Shown here: positions 15,258-25,056 of the stretch, in pieces
How the letters are laid out: every line of letters starts with the position of its first letter
How positions within the stretch are numbered: position 1 is the first letter of the stretch
Assembly: GCF_002127585.1 (NCBI RefSeq)
Contig: NZ_NEGZ01000010.1
Coordinates: 1 to 64,000 of the forward strand
Origin: Janthinobacterium sp. GW458P
GTDB lineage: Bacteria; Pseudomonadota; Gammaproteobacteria; Burkholderiales; Burkholderiaceae_D
Direction of reading: 5' to 3'
DNA length: 64,000 nt
Position numbers and translations under genes: made by a program
The notes under the pieces: model-generated
Told to the model about the DNA's origin: nothing
What the model saw: only the letters and a program-made list of their open reading frames with translations
The model's database searches: none

Positions 15258-17945
15258 CTACTTGATGGTGTACTTGAACTGCCCCTGCTTGCTGGCGCTG
15301 ACCTTGATTTTCGTGATCGCGGCGCCTTCGGCCATTTTGGCCAGCACCGACTCGGCGATCTCGGGCAGCACGGTGCCGTTGAGGATATTGTCGACATTGC
15401 GCGCGCCCGAATCGACTTCGGTGCAGCGCGCCAGCACGGCCTCGACCAGCGCTTCGTCGTGGCTGAATTCGGCCTTGTGATTGGCCGCGATGCGCCGGGC
15501 GATCTTGCCCAGTTTCAGGCCGATGATATTGACCAGCACATCGTCCGAGATCGGATAGAACGGGATCACTTTCAAGCGCCCAAGGAAGGCCGGTTTGAAG
15601 GTCTTGACCAGTTGCGGGCGGAGCTTTTCCTCCAGCTGTTCCGGCGTCGGCAGGTCTGGCGCCGCCACGTTCAGGCAGGCCTGCATCAGGATGCTCGAAC
15701 CGACGTTCGAGGTCAGGATGATGATGGTATTTTTAAAGTCGATCTCGCGCCCTTCGGCATCCTCCATCACGCCCTTGTCGAAGACCTGGAAGAACAGTTC
15801 GAGCACGTCCGGGTGGGCTTTTTCCACTTCGTCGAGCAGCACCACGCTGTACGGGTTGCGCCGCACGGCCTCGGTCAGCACGCCGCCTTCGCCATAGCCG
15901 ACATAGCCGGGCGGCGAGCCTTTCAGGCCCGACACGCTGTGCGCTTCCTGGTATTCGCTCATGTTGATGGTGATCAGCTTGCGCTCGCCGCCATACAGCA
16001 CGTCGGCCAGCGCCAGCGCCGTTTCCGTCTTGCCCACGCCGGACGGGCCGACGAACAGGAACACGCCCTTCGGCTTGTTCGGGTCATCGAGGTTGGCGCG
16101 CGAGGTGCGCACGCGCTGCGCCACCGCCTCGATCGCATGCGACTGGCCCAGCACGCGCTCTTCCAGCATGTCCTTCAGTTTCAATACCGTGCGGATTTCA
16201 TCCTTGACCATCTTGCCGAGCGGGATGCCGGTCCAGCCGGCGACGATTTCCGCCACCACGTGGCCGTCGACCTGCACCGGCACCATCGGCGTTTCGCCCT
16301 GTAAGGCGCGCAAGTCCTTGAGCAAGGCCTGCAGGTCGCCCGCCTGGCTTGCATCCGGTTTCGTGCCTGCCTGGCCGGCGCCGGCGCTTTCCAGCTCCTG
16401 GCGCGCCGCCTTGATTTTCTCCGTCAGCGCCTTTTCGCTTTCCCAGCGCGCGGCCAGCGCCGCATGCTCGCCGGCGGCGCCGCTGCGCTGTGCGCGCAAG
16501 TCTGTCAGGCGCGCCGGGTGGTTCCCGCCGCCCCTTTCCTCGCGCTCGAGCGTCGCGACTTCGGCGTCGATGCGGTCAAGCTCTTTGACCAGGTTTTCCA
16601 GCAGGGCCGGCGTGGCGTTCTGGCCCAGCGCCACCTTGGCGCAGGCGGTATCGAGCACGCTGATGGCTTTGTCGGGCAGCTGGCGGCCCGAGATGTACCT
16701 GTGCGACAGGCGTACCGCTTCGGTGATGGCTTCGTCGTAGACACGCACATTGAAATGCTTTTCCATCAGCGGCGCCATGCCGCGCAACATGGCGCAGGCC
16801 AGTTCTTCGCTCGGTTCTTCGATCTTGACGACCTGAAAGCGGCGCGCCAGCGCGGCGTCCTTTTCAAAATACTTCTTGTATTCGCCCCAGGTGGTGGCGG
16901 CAATCGTGCGCAGCTCGCCGCGCGCCAAGGCCGGCTTGAGCAGGTTGGCCGCGTCGTTCTGGCCGGCCGTGCCGCCGGCGCCGATCATGGTGTGCGCTTC
17001 GTCGATGAACAGGATGATGGCGTGCGGGCTTTTCTTGACTTCGTCGATGACGTTTTTCAGACGGTTCTCGAACTCGCCCTTGACGCTGGCGCCGGCCTGC
17101 AGCAGGCCCATGTCCAGCGTATGAATCTCGACGCCCTTCAGCACGTCGGGCACGTCGTCTTGCGCGATGCGCAGTGCCAGACCTTCGACCACGGCCGTCT
17201 TGCCGACGCCCGCCTCGCCCGTCAGGATGGGGTTGTTCTGGCGGCGGCGCATGAGGATATCGATCGTCTGGCGGATCTCGGCATCGCGCCCGATCACCGG
17301 GTCGACCTTGCCGTCGCGCGCGCGCGCCGTCAGCTTGGTGGTGAACTGGTCCAGCGCCGGGGTTTTCGATGCGGCCGCGCGCCCTTCGAGTTCGCCGACG
17401 GGGTCTCCTCCTCCCTCGCCGCCCTCCCCCGCCTCGCCATCGGCAGCCGGGGCGCCGGCCGCCTCCTGCGAGCCTTGCGTGATTTTGTCGAGATTATGTT
17501 TCAAGTCGTCGAGCTTGAATTTGTTGAACAGTTTCGAGCCGCGGTACGCCAGCTGCGCCAGTTCCGGATCGGTCAGCAGCGCCTGCAGCAGATGGGCGCT
17601 GCGGATGCTGGCCAGGCGGCCGGCCTGCACGTCGAGCGAGGCGATCAGCCAGGCGTGCTCAAACAGCTTCGGCAGCCTGGACGAAAACACGGGGGTGCGC
17701 GCATTGCCGGTCTGCAGGCGCGCTACTTCGGCCTGCAGGTCCGCTTCGAGCATGTTGACGCTGATGCCGCTGTGGCGGGCGATCAGCGCGAAGTCGCTGG
17801 CCGGCTGCTCCAGCAGGGCCAGGAACAGATGTTCCAGGTCGACCTCGTATTGCCCGAGGCCGACGCAGATGCCGGCGGCGCGGGTGGCGGCGGTGCGGCT
17901 GGTGTCATTGAGCTTGCTGATCAGCGTCTTGAGGTTGATGCTCAT
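15258..17945 (-). CDS. tssH: T6SS sheath-recycling AAA+ ATPase TssH (ClpV)
   Basis: 895 residues: Clp N-domain (about 1-160), Gly/Glu-rich linker (160-190), first AAA+ domain with GEAGVGKT at 243-250, a middle coiled-coil domain, and a second AAA+ domain with GPSGVGKTE. ClpV disassembles contracted TssB/TssC sheath using ATP. The ATG at 17945 has AAGGA upstream and gives the usual MSINLKTLI start; an in-frame ATG 60 bases earlier is rejected. It lies between tssG and vgrG on the same strand. The linker between N-domain and D1 is low-complexity and may differ among strains. Confidence 0.93.
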   Translation of the reverse strand: MSINLKTLISKLNDTSRTAATRAAGICVGLGQYEVDLEHLFLALLEQPASDFALIARHSGISVNMLEADLQAEVARLQTGNARTPVFSSRLPKLFEHAWLIASLDVQAGRLASIRSAHLLQALLTDPELAQLAYRGSKLFNKFKLDDLKHNLDKITQGSQEAAGAPAADGEAGEGGEGGGDPVGELEGRAAASKTPALDQFTTKLTARARDGKVDPVIGRDAEIRQTIDILMRRRQNNPILTGEAGVGKTAVVEGLALRIAQDDVPDVLKGVEIHTLDMGLLQAGASVKGEFENRLKNVIDEVKKSPHAIILFIDEAHTMIGAGGTAGQNDAANLLKPALARGELRTIAATTWGEYKKYFEKDAALARRFQVVKIEEPSEELACAMLRGMAPLMEKHFNVRVYDEAITEAVRLSHRYISGRQLPDKAISVLDTACAKVALGQNATPALLENLVKELDRIDAEVATLEREERGGGNHPARLTDLRAQRSGAAGEHAALAARWESEKALTEKIKAARQELESAGAGQAGTKPDASQAGDLQALLKDLRALQGETPMVPVQVDGHVVAEIVAGWTGIPLGKMVKDEIRTVLKLKDMLEERVLGQSHAIEAVAQRVRTSRANLDDPNKPKGVFLFVGPSGVGKTETALALADVLYGGERKLITINMSEYQEAHSVSGLKGSPPGYVGYGEGGVLTEAVRRNPYSVVLLDEVEKAHPDVLELFFQVFDKGVMEDAEGREIDFKNTIIILTSNVGSSILMQACLNVAAPDLPTPEQLEEKLRPQLVKTFKPAFLGRLKVIPFYPISDDVLVNIIGLKLGKIARRIAANHKAEFSHDEALVEAVLARCTEVDSGARNVDNILNGTVLPEIAESVLAKMAEGAAITKIKVSASKQGQFKYTIK

Positions 17946-17991
17946 GGGGCGAAGGTCCTTGTTTGGAAGCGGATAAAAAAAAGAAGATGGT

Positions 17992-19086
17992 TCATGCCAG
18001 CGCATGGAGTTCGTAGCGCACGTCGCCGCGGTCCTGCGCGGCGCCGGCGGTGATCAGGAAACTGTCCCAGCCGAGCCGCCCGCCGCTGCGCGGCTGCTCC
18101 AGCGTGACGCCATGCACGTCGTCGGCGCGCAGTACCAGCTGCACTTCGTATTCGAGGCACAGGCCGGTAAACATGGTGAGCATTTTTTCCAGCGCGCGCG
18201 CCGCCGGCCCGCCCGGCAGGAAGGCGTCGAAATGGACGCGCGCCAGCGGGCCGACCACCAGCCGCATGCGCAGATCGCGCTGCCAGACGCGAGCGCCGAC
18301 CAGCGCGGTCGAACCGAGCATGGCGTTCATGCCGCCCAGGCTGCTTTGCTGGTCGCGCGGCACGTCGTACCAGCAGCCGACGAACTGGATCACCTTGATC
18401 GGCTGGCCGAAATACGCGGACAATACCTGGCCCATCGCCACCGCCGATGGCGGCCGGTGCCGCATGGCGGCGACAAAAAATCCCACCGACTCGTCGAGCA
18501 CGCCATCGCCATCGTCGTACAGGCGCCGGCGCAGCGACTCATGGCCCAGGCCCGCCAGCGACAGCAGCAGCGGCAGGAACTTGTCCTTGCCATCGAGCTG
18601 GTACTTGAGCTCCAGGCGGTACTTGCGCCACGCTTCGTAGAACAGCGCCAGCGCGCGGTTGGAAAACGTGTCGAGAAAGGCGCGCGGCCCCTCGTCTTTT
18701 TCGTACAGCTGGTGCGCGGCGATGCGTTCCGTGTAATGGGCCGGCAGCGCGCCGGACACGCCGAGAAAACCCATGAAGGCCGGCGTGATGCGGACGTATT
18801 TCAGCTCGGCGCGCCGTACGGCCTCGCCCAGCGCGCGCATGTCGGTTGCCAAGGCGCCCAGCTCGCGCGGTTCGGTCTGCACGGCTTCGAGCTGGCTGGG
18901 CGCGAAATTGAGCGACACCGAATTTTGAAAGCGCAGGAAATTGGCCACCGCGCCTTCGCGCGCCATGCCGTTGCGGGCCAGCCAGAGCTCGAGCATGCGC
19001 ACGGCCTGGAAGTACTGGAAGCGGTAAGGCTCGGCGAACAGGCGCTCGATTACACTAGGCTCAAATCGCCGCTGCGTGGTTTGCAT
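17992..19086 (-). CDS. tssG: T6SS baseplate protein TssG
   Basis: 364 residues with the family's early FQYFQAVRMLE block and LALFYEAWRKYR in the middle. TssG joins TssF, TssE and TssK in the baseplate wedge. The start at 19086 overlaps the end of tssF by 37 bases and has GAGGAG upstream; this agrees with the usual TssG N-terminus and with tight coupling to tssF. An in-frame upstream ATG lies inside tssF and adds a foreign N-terminus. Confidence 0.88.
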   Translation of the reverse strand: MQTTQRRFEPSVIERLFAEPYRFQYFQAVRMLELWLARNGMAREGAVANFLRFQNSVSLNFAPSQLEAVQTEPRELGALATDMRALGEAVRRAELKYVRITPAFMGFLGVSGALPAHYTERIAAHQLYEKDEGPRAFLDTFSNRALALFYEAWRKYRLELKYQLDGKDKFLPLLLSLAGLGHESLRRRLYDDGDGVLDESVGFFVAAMRHRPPSAVAMGQVLSAYFGQPIKVIQFVGCWYDVPRDQQSSLGGMNAMLGSTALVGARVWQRDLRMRLVVGPLARVHFDAFLPGGPAARALEKMLTMFTGLCLEYEVQLVLRADDVHGVTLEQPRSGGRLGWDSFLITAGAAQDRGDVRYELHALA

Positions 19087-20894
19087 CGCAATAGCTCCTC
19101 TCCCGATTTTTTCGACAGCACCACCAGTTGCGTGAAACTGTTGGCATGCACGTACAGGCCGAGAAAACACTCGACGATATGGGCAAACGCATGGATACCG
19201 CTACCGACAAAAGCTTCTTCGTCCAGCGTCAGCCGCACTTCGATGCCACGCACCAGGCAGGCGAAGGGATTGCCGGGCAGCCAGGCATTGGCCGCCTTGT
19301 GGTCGATCGCCGCAATGCCGCTGATCTGCCGTTGCGAGGTCGCCGAACGGGGCAAGTCATACAGGGTCAGCATTTCCTGGAACGCTTCCAGGCCGCTGCC
19401 CGACAGCGACAGATGGTTCAGCGACAGGTGCGAGATCAGGCGCCAGTGTGCACCGCGGCCCCGCTCAAAGCGGTGCGACTCGGTCGGCTTGCGCAGGAAG
19501 CTGATGCTGCGCACGCTCGATCCGCCTTCCAGGAACAGGTCGCCGCCGCGCAGGCCATAGGTGAGTTGCGCCGGCAGGTCGCGGTTGGTACAGCTCAGCT
19601 CCAGGCTCAGGGTGTCGGTTTCGATGGCGGCCGGGTCGAAGTCGATATCGACGATGGAAATCTCGGTCTCGTAGCCGGGGCTTTTTTCGCTGATGGCGTC
19701 ATCGCGCCGCATCACCCAGTAATGGCCGTCCCTGGCCGGTGTCTGGCCATGGCGCAGCGAATAGAAGGGGCGAAATTCGGTGACCGACTCCCCTTGCGGC
19801 GTCTGGCGCACCAGCTTCACCGATTCGATTGCGTGCACCTCGAAGGCGTAGGCGCGGCGTGCATCGGCCAGCACAGGATAGCTGGCGGCCGTGTGCGTCA
19901 GCCGGATCGGCTCGCCGCGCTGGCGGAACAGGTTAACCACCGGCGTGCAGCCCAGCAGCAGGTTATTCGTCGACATGGTGCCCAGCATGCGCGCCGTATT
20001 CGAATCGGTGCGCAGGCCTGCCAGAGCCAGGTGCAGCGTGATGCGCCGGCAGCCGGACGGCAGCGGCGCGCACAGCGCGGCCAGGTCGATATCGAAAAAG
20101 TTGAATTTTTCGGGAAAGCAGAAGTATTCGGTCAGCAGCCGGTAGGCCGGATGGGAGCGGGCCGAAAACGGGATCAGCGCGTCATCTTCGGCATAACCGG
20201 CGGTGCTGACAGGGATCTGTTGCAGCGCGCTCCAGCGGCCGTTGTTGTCGGCTTCCACGTAGGCCTTGACCGTGCGCATGAACAGCGCGTCGCGCAGCGC
20301 CGCGCAAAACGAGGGTTCGCCGTCGATGAACACGCGCAGCTTCGCCACGCCCAGTTGCGCCAGACTGATCTGTTCGGCGGTCGCTTCGATGACGATGCTA
20401 ATGCTGGAGGTGGCAGCGGGCGGCAGTTGTACCTGCTCGGGCGCGTCGATGATGGCGGCAAACGCCGCCTGCGTCAGCGCCAGCGGCGCCACGGTGACGG
20501 GATAAGCGGTGCGGAAAGTGCACGCGACGCCCTTGACGGGGCGCGTCGCCAGTTCGGTGCCGCGCGCAATCTCGGTGGCGGCCGTCAGCTGCGCCGCCGC
20601 GCCGCTGTAGTCGAGGCGCGCAATCGAGCACGAAGGGAAAGGCCGCAGGTAATGCGGATACAGCACCTCGAACAGCGCCTCGGTGAATTCCGGGTAATCG
20701 TCATCGAGGCGTTTCGAGATGCGCGAGTTGAGCAATGCGAAGGACTGGATCATGCGCTCGATATGCGGGTCTTCACAGACTTCGCCGCCGATCAGCAGGC
20801 GGCCAGCGATCTTCGGGTAGCGCTCGGAAAACTCGCGCGAATAGCGGCGCAGGAAACCCAGCTCGCGTTCGTAATACGGTAACAAATCTTCCAA
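19050..20894 (-). CDS. tssF: T6SS baseplate protein TssF
   Basis: 614 residues beginning with the characteristic LPYYERELGFLRRYSREF block. TssF is the large baseplate wedge subunit that binds TssG. The start codon is TTG at 20894, not ATG, with GGAGCC upstream and only 2 bases between it and the tssE stop; the conserved N-terminus starts exactly there, which supports the unusual codon. The 3' end overlaps tssG. Length is normal for the family. Confidence 0.9.
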   Translation of the reverse strand: MEDLLPYYERELGFLRRYSREFSERYPKIAGRLLIGGEVCEDPHIERMIQSFALLNSRISKRLDDDYPEFTEALFEVLYPHYLRPFPSCSIARLDYSGAAAQLTAATEIARGTELATRPVKGVACTFRTAYPVTVAPLALTQAAFAAIIDAPEQVQLPPAATSSISIVIEATAEQISLAQLGVAKLRVFIDGEPSFCAALRDALFMRTVKAYVEADNNGRWSALQQIPVSTAGYAEDDALIPFSARSHPAYRLLTEYFCFPEKFNFFDIDLAALCAPLPSGCRRITLHLALAGLRTDSNTARMLGTMSTNNLLLGCTPVVNLFRQRGEPIRLTHTAASYPVLADARRAYAFEVHAIESVKLVRQTPQGESVTEFRPFYSLRHGQTPARDGHYWVMRRDDAISEKSPGYETEISIVDIDFDPAAIETDTLSLELSCTNRDLPAQLTYGLRGGDLFLEGGSSVRSISFLRKPTESHRFERGRGAHWRLISHLSLNHLSLSGSGLEAFQEMLTLYDLPRSATSQRQISGIAAIDHKAANAWLPGNPFACLVRGIEVRLTLDEEAFVGSGIHAFAHIVECFLGLYVHANSFTQLVVLSKKSGEELLRCKPRSGDLSLV

Positions 20895-20896
20895 GT

Positions 20897-21385
20897 TCAG
20901 GCTCCTTGCGCCGCACGGCGCGCCTTGCTGATCGTGTAATGCAGGCTTGACGGCTGCAGGATGGCGTCGAAGTTGACGGGTTCCTGCGCCGAGTGCACCA
21001 CCAACAGCGCGGTGATGGCAAAATTGAGGCGGTTGATCGAGCCTTCCTGGATTTCCAGCGATGCGCGCACACTGCGCAGGCGCGGCTCATGGCGCGCAAT
21101 GGCTTTTTCCAGGCACTGGCAGATATATGCGCGGTCGTCGGAACTCGACAAGCTCAGGCCGGCGAAATCATTGAGGCCGTAAGTGACGATCGAGCGGCCG
21201 CATTCGGGAAATTTTTTCAGCAGCGCTTCCGGTATCACGGTGCGCGTGTTGAGCAGCGCCTCCAGGTCGCGCGCCACGGTGTCTTTCAAATCTTCCAGCG
21301 ACAGGCGTGAGACGGTGCTGCTGGAAGCGCCCTGGACAGGCATGTCCATCAGGCGGTCGAACAATCCCGGCGTAAAACCCTTCAT
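20897..21385 (-). CDS. tssE: T6SS baseplate protein TssE (gp25-like)
   Basis: 162 residues with a gp25/lysozyme-like fold signature: LFDRLMD near the start, SIVTYGLNDFAGL and RLNFAITALLVV in the body. TssE connects the baseplate to the sheath. I used the ATG at 21385 (AGGATA upstream) rather than an ATG 33 bases earlier. It is separated from hcp by 146 bases that hold a leftward hairpin terminator, so it is probably expressed at a lower level than hcp. Confidence 0.87.
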   Translation of the reverse strand: MKGFTPGLFDRLMDMPVQGASSSTVSRLSLEDLKDTVARDLEALLNTRTVIPEALLKKFPECGRSIVTYGLNDFAGLSLSSSDDRAYICQCLEKAIARHEPRLRSVRASLEIQEGSINRLNFAITALLVVHSAQEPVNFDAILQPSSLHYTISKARRAAQGA

Positions 21386-21413
21386 CGGTATCCTGTGGTT
21401 GGCAATAGGAAGG

Positions 21414-21442
21414 AACAAAAGGGCGGCCCGCGGCGGCCCTTT
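21414..21442 (-). terminator. possible attenuator between hcp and tssE
   Basis: On the minus strand AAAGGGC at 21442-21436 pairs with GCCCTTT at 21424-21418 and is followed by TTGTTCC. A partial terminator here would allow high Hcp and lower downstream expression, a common T6SS arrangement. Confidence 0.5.
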
Positions 21443-21531
21443 GATTCGGGAGAATCAGTCACACAGGCACAGGCCGGAGCCACCAGCGGCGGCTGGCCGA
21501 AACGGCCTCATCCGGCAAGGGCCGTTGTCGA

Positions 21532-22023
21532 TCAAATCGTCTTGTTAGCCGACAAGTCCCAACCGCCGGAGGTATTGCCGCCGGAGCCACCACCGACTTT
21601 TTGCTGCGTGTATTTCCACTTGACCTTGGAATACTTGATCGACAGGTGTTCGCCGAGGATGTCGCCAGGTGCGACGGATGGTGCCACGCTGCTGATCAAC
21701 ACGTTTTCCAGCTCGATCTCGAAATACTTGATGCGCTCGCCCTGGCCGTCAGCGCGCAGGAATTCGAACTTGGCTTTCGGAATCGTCTTGCCAGATGAGC
21801 AATTTTGCAGCAGCAGCGGCGTGGCGAGGTCGGCCAATTTGGCCACCACGATATCCTTGTGCTCGGTACGTTCGGCGGTATGGCCGCCGCCCGTCGAGGC
21901 GGTGGCGGACTTCGGCTGCAGCACTTCCCATTGAACCGACTTGCATTCGATCCAATCTTTATGGGAGGTGTCGGTGGATTCGCCTTTGATACCATCAATT
22001 TGCAAGTAAACGTCGATTGCCAT
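21532..22023 (-). CDS. hcp: T6SS inner-tube protein Hcp (TssD)
   Basis: 163 residues of the Hcp family: starts MAIDVYLQIDGIKGES, has HKDIVVAKLADLATPLLLQNC and the KYSKVKWKYTQQ strand near the end. Hcp hexamers stack into the expelled tube. No C-terminal toxin extension is present; the tail is a Gly/Ser-rich stretch ending in DLSANKTI. It lies 29 bases downstream of tssC. The hairpin after it suggests a separately terminated abundant transcript. Confidence 0.93.
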   Translation of the reverse strand: MAIDVYLQIDGIKGESTDTSHKDWIECKSVQWEVLQPKSATASTGGGHTAERTEHKDIVVAKLADLATPLLLQNCSSGKTIPKAKFEFLRADGQGERIKYFEIELENVLISSVAPSVAPGDILGEHLSIKYSKVKWKYTQQKVGGGSGGNTSGGWDLSANKTI

Positions 22024-22052
22024 GTCATTCCTTTCGGTTATTAATGAAAAAA

Positions 22053-23537
22053 TCAGGATTTGGTCGATTGCGGCAGCTCCGCGACCAAACGGAGTGAAAC
22101 GGACAGCTCATCGAGCTGGAAATGGGGACGCAAGAAGGAAACGGCGCGGTAGACGCCCGGACGCCCCGGCACTTCCGATACCTGCACCGATGCTTCGCGC
22201 AGGGGGAACTGGGCCTTCTGCTCCTGGCTGGCGTTATCGTCGAGCAGCACGTACTGCATCAGCCAGCGGTTGAGGAACTCTTCGACATTGGACGCGGCGG
22301 CAAAGCTGCCGATCTTGTCGCGCATCATCGCCTTCATGTAGTGGGCGATGCGCGAGACGGCAAAGATGTATTGCAGCTGCGACGAGAGCACCGCATTGGC
22401 ATTGGCCGAATCGGTGTTGTATTTCTTGGCCTTCTGCGCCGATTGGGCGCCGAAGAACGCCGCGTAATCGGTGTTCTTGCAATGCACCAGGGAAATAAAA
22501 CCCAGGTCGCTCAGTTCCTTTTCGCGCCGGTCGGTAATGGCGATCTCGGTCGGGCATTTCAGCGCCACCTCGCCTTCGTCCGTCTTGAAGGTATGGGTCG
22601 GCAAGTCTTCGACCAGGCCGCCGCCTTCCACGCCGCGGATCGCCGCGCACCAGCCGTAGTCGTCGAAGGCCGCCGTCAGCTTCGTGCCAAAGGCATAGGC
22701 GGCATTGCACCACAGGTATTTCTGGTGGTCGGTGCCGTCGACATCCTCGACGAAATTGAAACCGTCGACGGTGGCGCCATCGGCCGGATTGAACGGCAGG
22801 CGCCCCAGGAAGCGCGGCAGCGTGAGGCCGACGTAGCGCGCATCTTCCGATTCGCGGAACGACTTCCACTTCGCGTATTCGACCGTGTCGAACACCTTGG
22901 CCAGGTCGCGTGGCTTGCCAAGGTCGGCATAGCTTTCGAGACCGAACAGCTCGGGCGATGCGGCCGAAATGAAAGGCGCGTGGGCGGCGGCGGCCACATG
23001 CGACATCTGTTCGAGGAAATACATGTCTTCGGGCTGGCGCGTGAATTCGAAATCGCCCAGCAGCGCGCCGAATGGCGCGCCGCCGAAAGTGCCGAATTCC
23101 TCTTCATACACTTTCTTGAACATGGTCGACTGATCGAATTCCAGCGCGCTCTGGAAATCGCGCACCAGCTCGCGCTTGGTGGCGTTGAGCATCTTGATCT
23201 TCAGGTTGGTGCCGGTGGGCGTGTTATCCACCAAGTGATGCAAGCCGGTCCAGCTGCTTTCCAGCTTCTGGAATTCGGGCGCATGCATGATGGCGCTGAG
23301 CTGCCGCGAAATGAGCCTGTCCAGTTCAGCAACGCGTGCATCGATGGTGGCCGCCAGGTTATCCGACACCACGACGGTGCCTTCCATCACCTGGCTGACC
23401 AGTTCTGAAATCAGATCCTTGGCGCGAGCATGCTCGACGCTGGATTTGGCAACCTTGCTTTGTTCGACGATCTGGTCGAGCAAGCCGATATCGGTGGTCG
23501 CGGCGGCACCGGAGGTGGGGGTCAGTTGAGCGGACAT
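22053..23537 (-). CDS. tssC: T6SS sheath protein TssC
   Basis: 494 residues. The start is the ATG at 23537, 4 bases after the tssB stop; longer in-frame readings run antisense-like through tssB and are rejected. Recognisable blocks are ELDRLISRQLSAIMHAPEFQ, LESSWTGLHHLV, the LLGDFEF region and the C-terminal RPHFQLDELSVSLRLVA. TssC is the larger sheath subunit, binds TssB and contracts to fire the tube. Length matches the family. Confidence 0.93.
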   Translation of the reverse strand: MSAQLTPTSGAAATTDIGLLDQIVEQSKVAKSSVEHARAKDLISELVSQVMEGTVVVSDNLAATIDARVAELDRLISRQLSAIMHAPEFQKLESSWTGLHHLVDNTPTGTNLKIKMLNATKRELVRDFQSALEFDQSTMFKKVYEEEFGTFGGAPFGALLGDFEFTRQPEDMYFLEQMSHVAAAAHAPFISAASPELFGLESYADLGKPRDLAKVFDTVEYAKWKSFRESEDARYVGLTLPRFLGRLPFNPADGATVDGFNFVEDVDGTDHQKYLWCNAAYAFGTKLTAAFDDYGWCAAIRGVEGGGLVEDLPTHTFKTDEGEVALKCPTEIAITDRREKELSDLGFISLVHCKNTDYAAFFGAQSAQKAKKYNTDSANANAVLSSQLQYIFAVSRIAHYMKAMMRDKIGSFAAASNVEEFLNRWLMQYVLLDDNASQEQKAQFPLREASVQVSEVPGRPGVYRAVSFLRPHFQLDELSVSLRLVAELPQSTKS

Positions 23538-23541
23538 GGGA

Positions 23542-24051
23542 TCAGTCTTTCTTGGCGGTGGATTGCTGTTCCAGCTGGGCCAGCTTTTCGGTGCTGTTGA
23601 GCACGTCGTTGAGGATATCTTCCAGTTTGTCGTTGCCGGCCAGCTTGTTGCGCAAGTCGGCCAGCTTGGTGCGCGCTTCGAGCAGCCGTCGCAGCGGCGC
23701 CACCTGCTCCACCACCGCCTCGGGACGGAAGTCGTTGAGCGACTTGAAGCGCAGGTCCACCCGCAGCAGGCCGCCTTCATCGCTGAGCTCGTTGGACACG
23801 CCAAACGCGGCGCGCGGCTCAACCCCCTTGAGCACCTCGTCGAAATTGTCGCGGTCGATGCCGATGAACTTGCGGTCCTTCAGGCGTTTTTGCTCGACTT
23901 CGGAATTGCCGCCGAAGTCGCCCACGACGCCCATCACAAAGGGCAGTTCCTTGTTTTCAATCGCATCGCCGATTTCCACGTCATACGTCATCTGCACGCG
24001 TGGCGGCCGGACCTTTTGCAGGCGTTTTTGAACACTTTCTTTTTTTGACAT
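23542..24051 (-). CDS. tssB: T6SS sheath protein TssB
   Basis: 169 residues starting MSKKESVQKRLQKVRPPRVQ, with VMGVVGDFGG and DRDNFDEVL blocks and a Leu-rich C-terminal helix. TssB forms the contractile sheath with TssC, the next gene, after a 4-base gap. It begins the conserved leftward T6SS run; a TPR lipoprotein gene lies 68 bases upstream on the same strand. Confidence 0.93.
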   Translation of the reverse strand: MSKKESVQKRLQKVRPPRVQMTYDVEIGDAIENKELPFVMGVVGDFGGNSEVEQKRLKDRKFIGIDRDNFDEVLKGVEPRAAFGVSNELSDEGGLLRVDLRFKSLNDFRPEAVVEQVAPLRRLLEARTKLADLRNKLAGNDKLEDILNDVLNSTEKLAQLEQQSTAKKD

Positions 24052-24119
24052 GACATCATTCCTTTACGAATAATCGACGGCATCGGCGATGCCCTGGTAA
24101 CTGCTTTGCTGCCCCGGTT

Positions 24120-24698
24120 TTACTTCAATCCATCGAAGGGATTGGCACTGCTTTCGGCAGCCTTGGCCGCCCCTCTGCGCGGCGGACGCGGTGGTTTGTC
24201 GCGCGCCTGCGCCGCGGCCGGCGCCGGTACCAGCACGGTTTCGCCCAGGCTTTCGCGCAGCAGCTTGGCCAGATCCTGCGACTCGGTGCGCAGCGGGCCG
24301 GACAGATTGTTCTGGCGGCTCAAGTCAGCCAATGCACGCGTCGACAGGCGCAGCCCGCTGATCGCAATGACGCTGTTGGCCAGCTTGTCGGCAGGGTCGC
24401 GCACCAGCACCTCCTGGGCATTGATGATGGCGTCGCCGTACTGGCCCGCCTCATAGCGGGTTTGTGCCATGCGGGCCCATGGATTTTTGTCGGCTGGGAA
24501 TGCGTCAGCGGCTTGTTTCCACAAACCCAGGGCCGCTTCGTTGTTGCCCGAACCGGCAGCCTGGGTCGCCTTTGCCATCAGTTCGTCGAGCGAGGGCGGC
24601 GGCGGCGCCGTCTTGACGGCAGGGGTGGTGCTGCAGGCACTGAGCGTCAATGCGCAGGCAACCGCAGCAAGAAAATGGCATGTGAATGGGCGAGACAT
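24120..24698 (-). CDS. TPR lipoprotein leading the tssB operon
   Basis: 192 residues. A signal peptide with lipobox LTLSACS (Cys about residue 22) is followed by two or three tetratricopeptide-like helices (about 40-115: NNEAALGLWKQAADAFPADKNPW and later RYEAGQYGDAI). The C-terminus is Ala/Arg-rich. I used the ATG at 24698 (GAGGGAAA upstream). It is first in the leftward T6SS transcript. It is not TssJ by sequence (no transthyretin-like pattern), but as the only lipoprotein among the core genes it might fill an outer-membrane role; that is inference. Confidence 0.7.
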   Translation of the reverse strand: MSRPFTCHFLAAVACALTLSACSTTPAVKTAPPPPSLDELMAKATQAAGSGNNEAALGLWKQAADAFPADKNPWARMAQTRYEAGQYGDAIINAQEVLVRDPADKLANSVIAISGLRLSTRALADLSRQNNLSGPLRTESQDLAKLLRESLGETVLVPAPAAAQARDKPPRPPRRGAAKAAESSANPFDGLK

Positions 24699-25056
24699 GA
24701 TCTGGTTTCCCTCAAAAAAAGATGACGCGGTCATTAGAAAAAAAGTTGCAATTTATAGTTGCTAAATTCTTATTTTTGCGAGACTAACACGGATTTAATA
24801 TTGACTCCGTTCAATAGAAAATACGCGAAATCTCACATTCCGATCGGCCGCAAAGGCCGGCGCCATGCGGAAAACGTACCGTACGCACCTTTCTTCCAGA
24901 TAATGTTAATGTTGTTGCAGTTGTGAAAAAAGCACATAGTTTCTTGTTGCAAATATTGAATGATCGACCGTGCCGGCAAGCCGGCGATCGCGCGTCAGGA
25001 GAGCCCGGAGCGGCAGCGTTCTCCGCGCTTTTATTCCTCAGGCAAAAGGGCAATCG
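24699..25056. promoter_or_regulatory. divergent promoter region between the tssB and tssK operons
   Basis: 358 bases between two divergent T6SS operons, with an AT-rich core (24720-24830) that contrasts with the GC-rich genes either side. Both transcripts must start here or upstream of it. I could not pick out a convincing sigma-54 or activator site. A GCCGGC-AA-GCCGGC hairpin lies at about 24971-24984 in the tssK leader. Confidence 0.6.

Noticed and set aside
24120-24698. TssJ assignment for the TPR lipoprotein
   Set aside because: The mature part is helical with TPR spacing, whereas TssJ is a small beta-sandwich.
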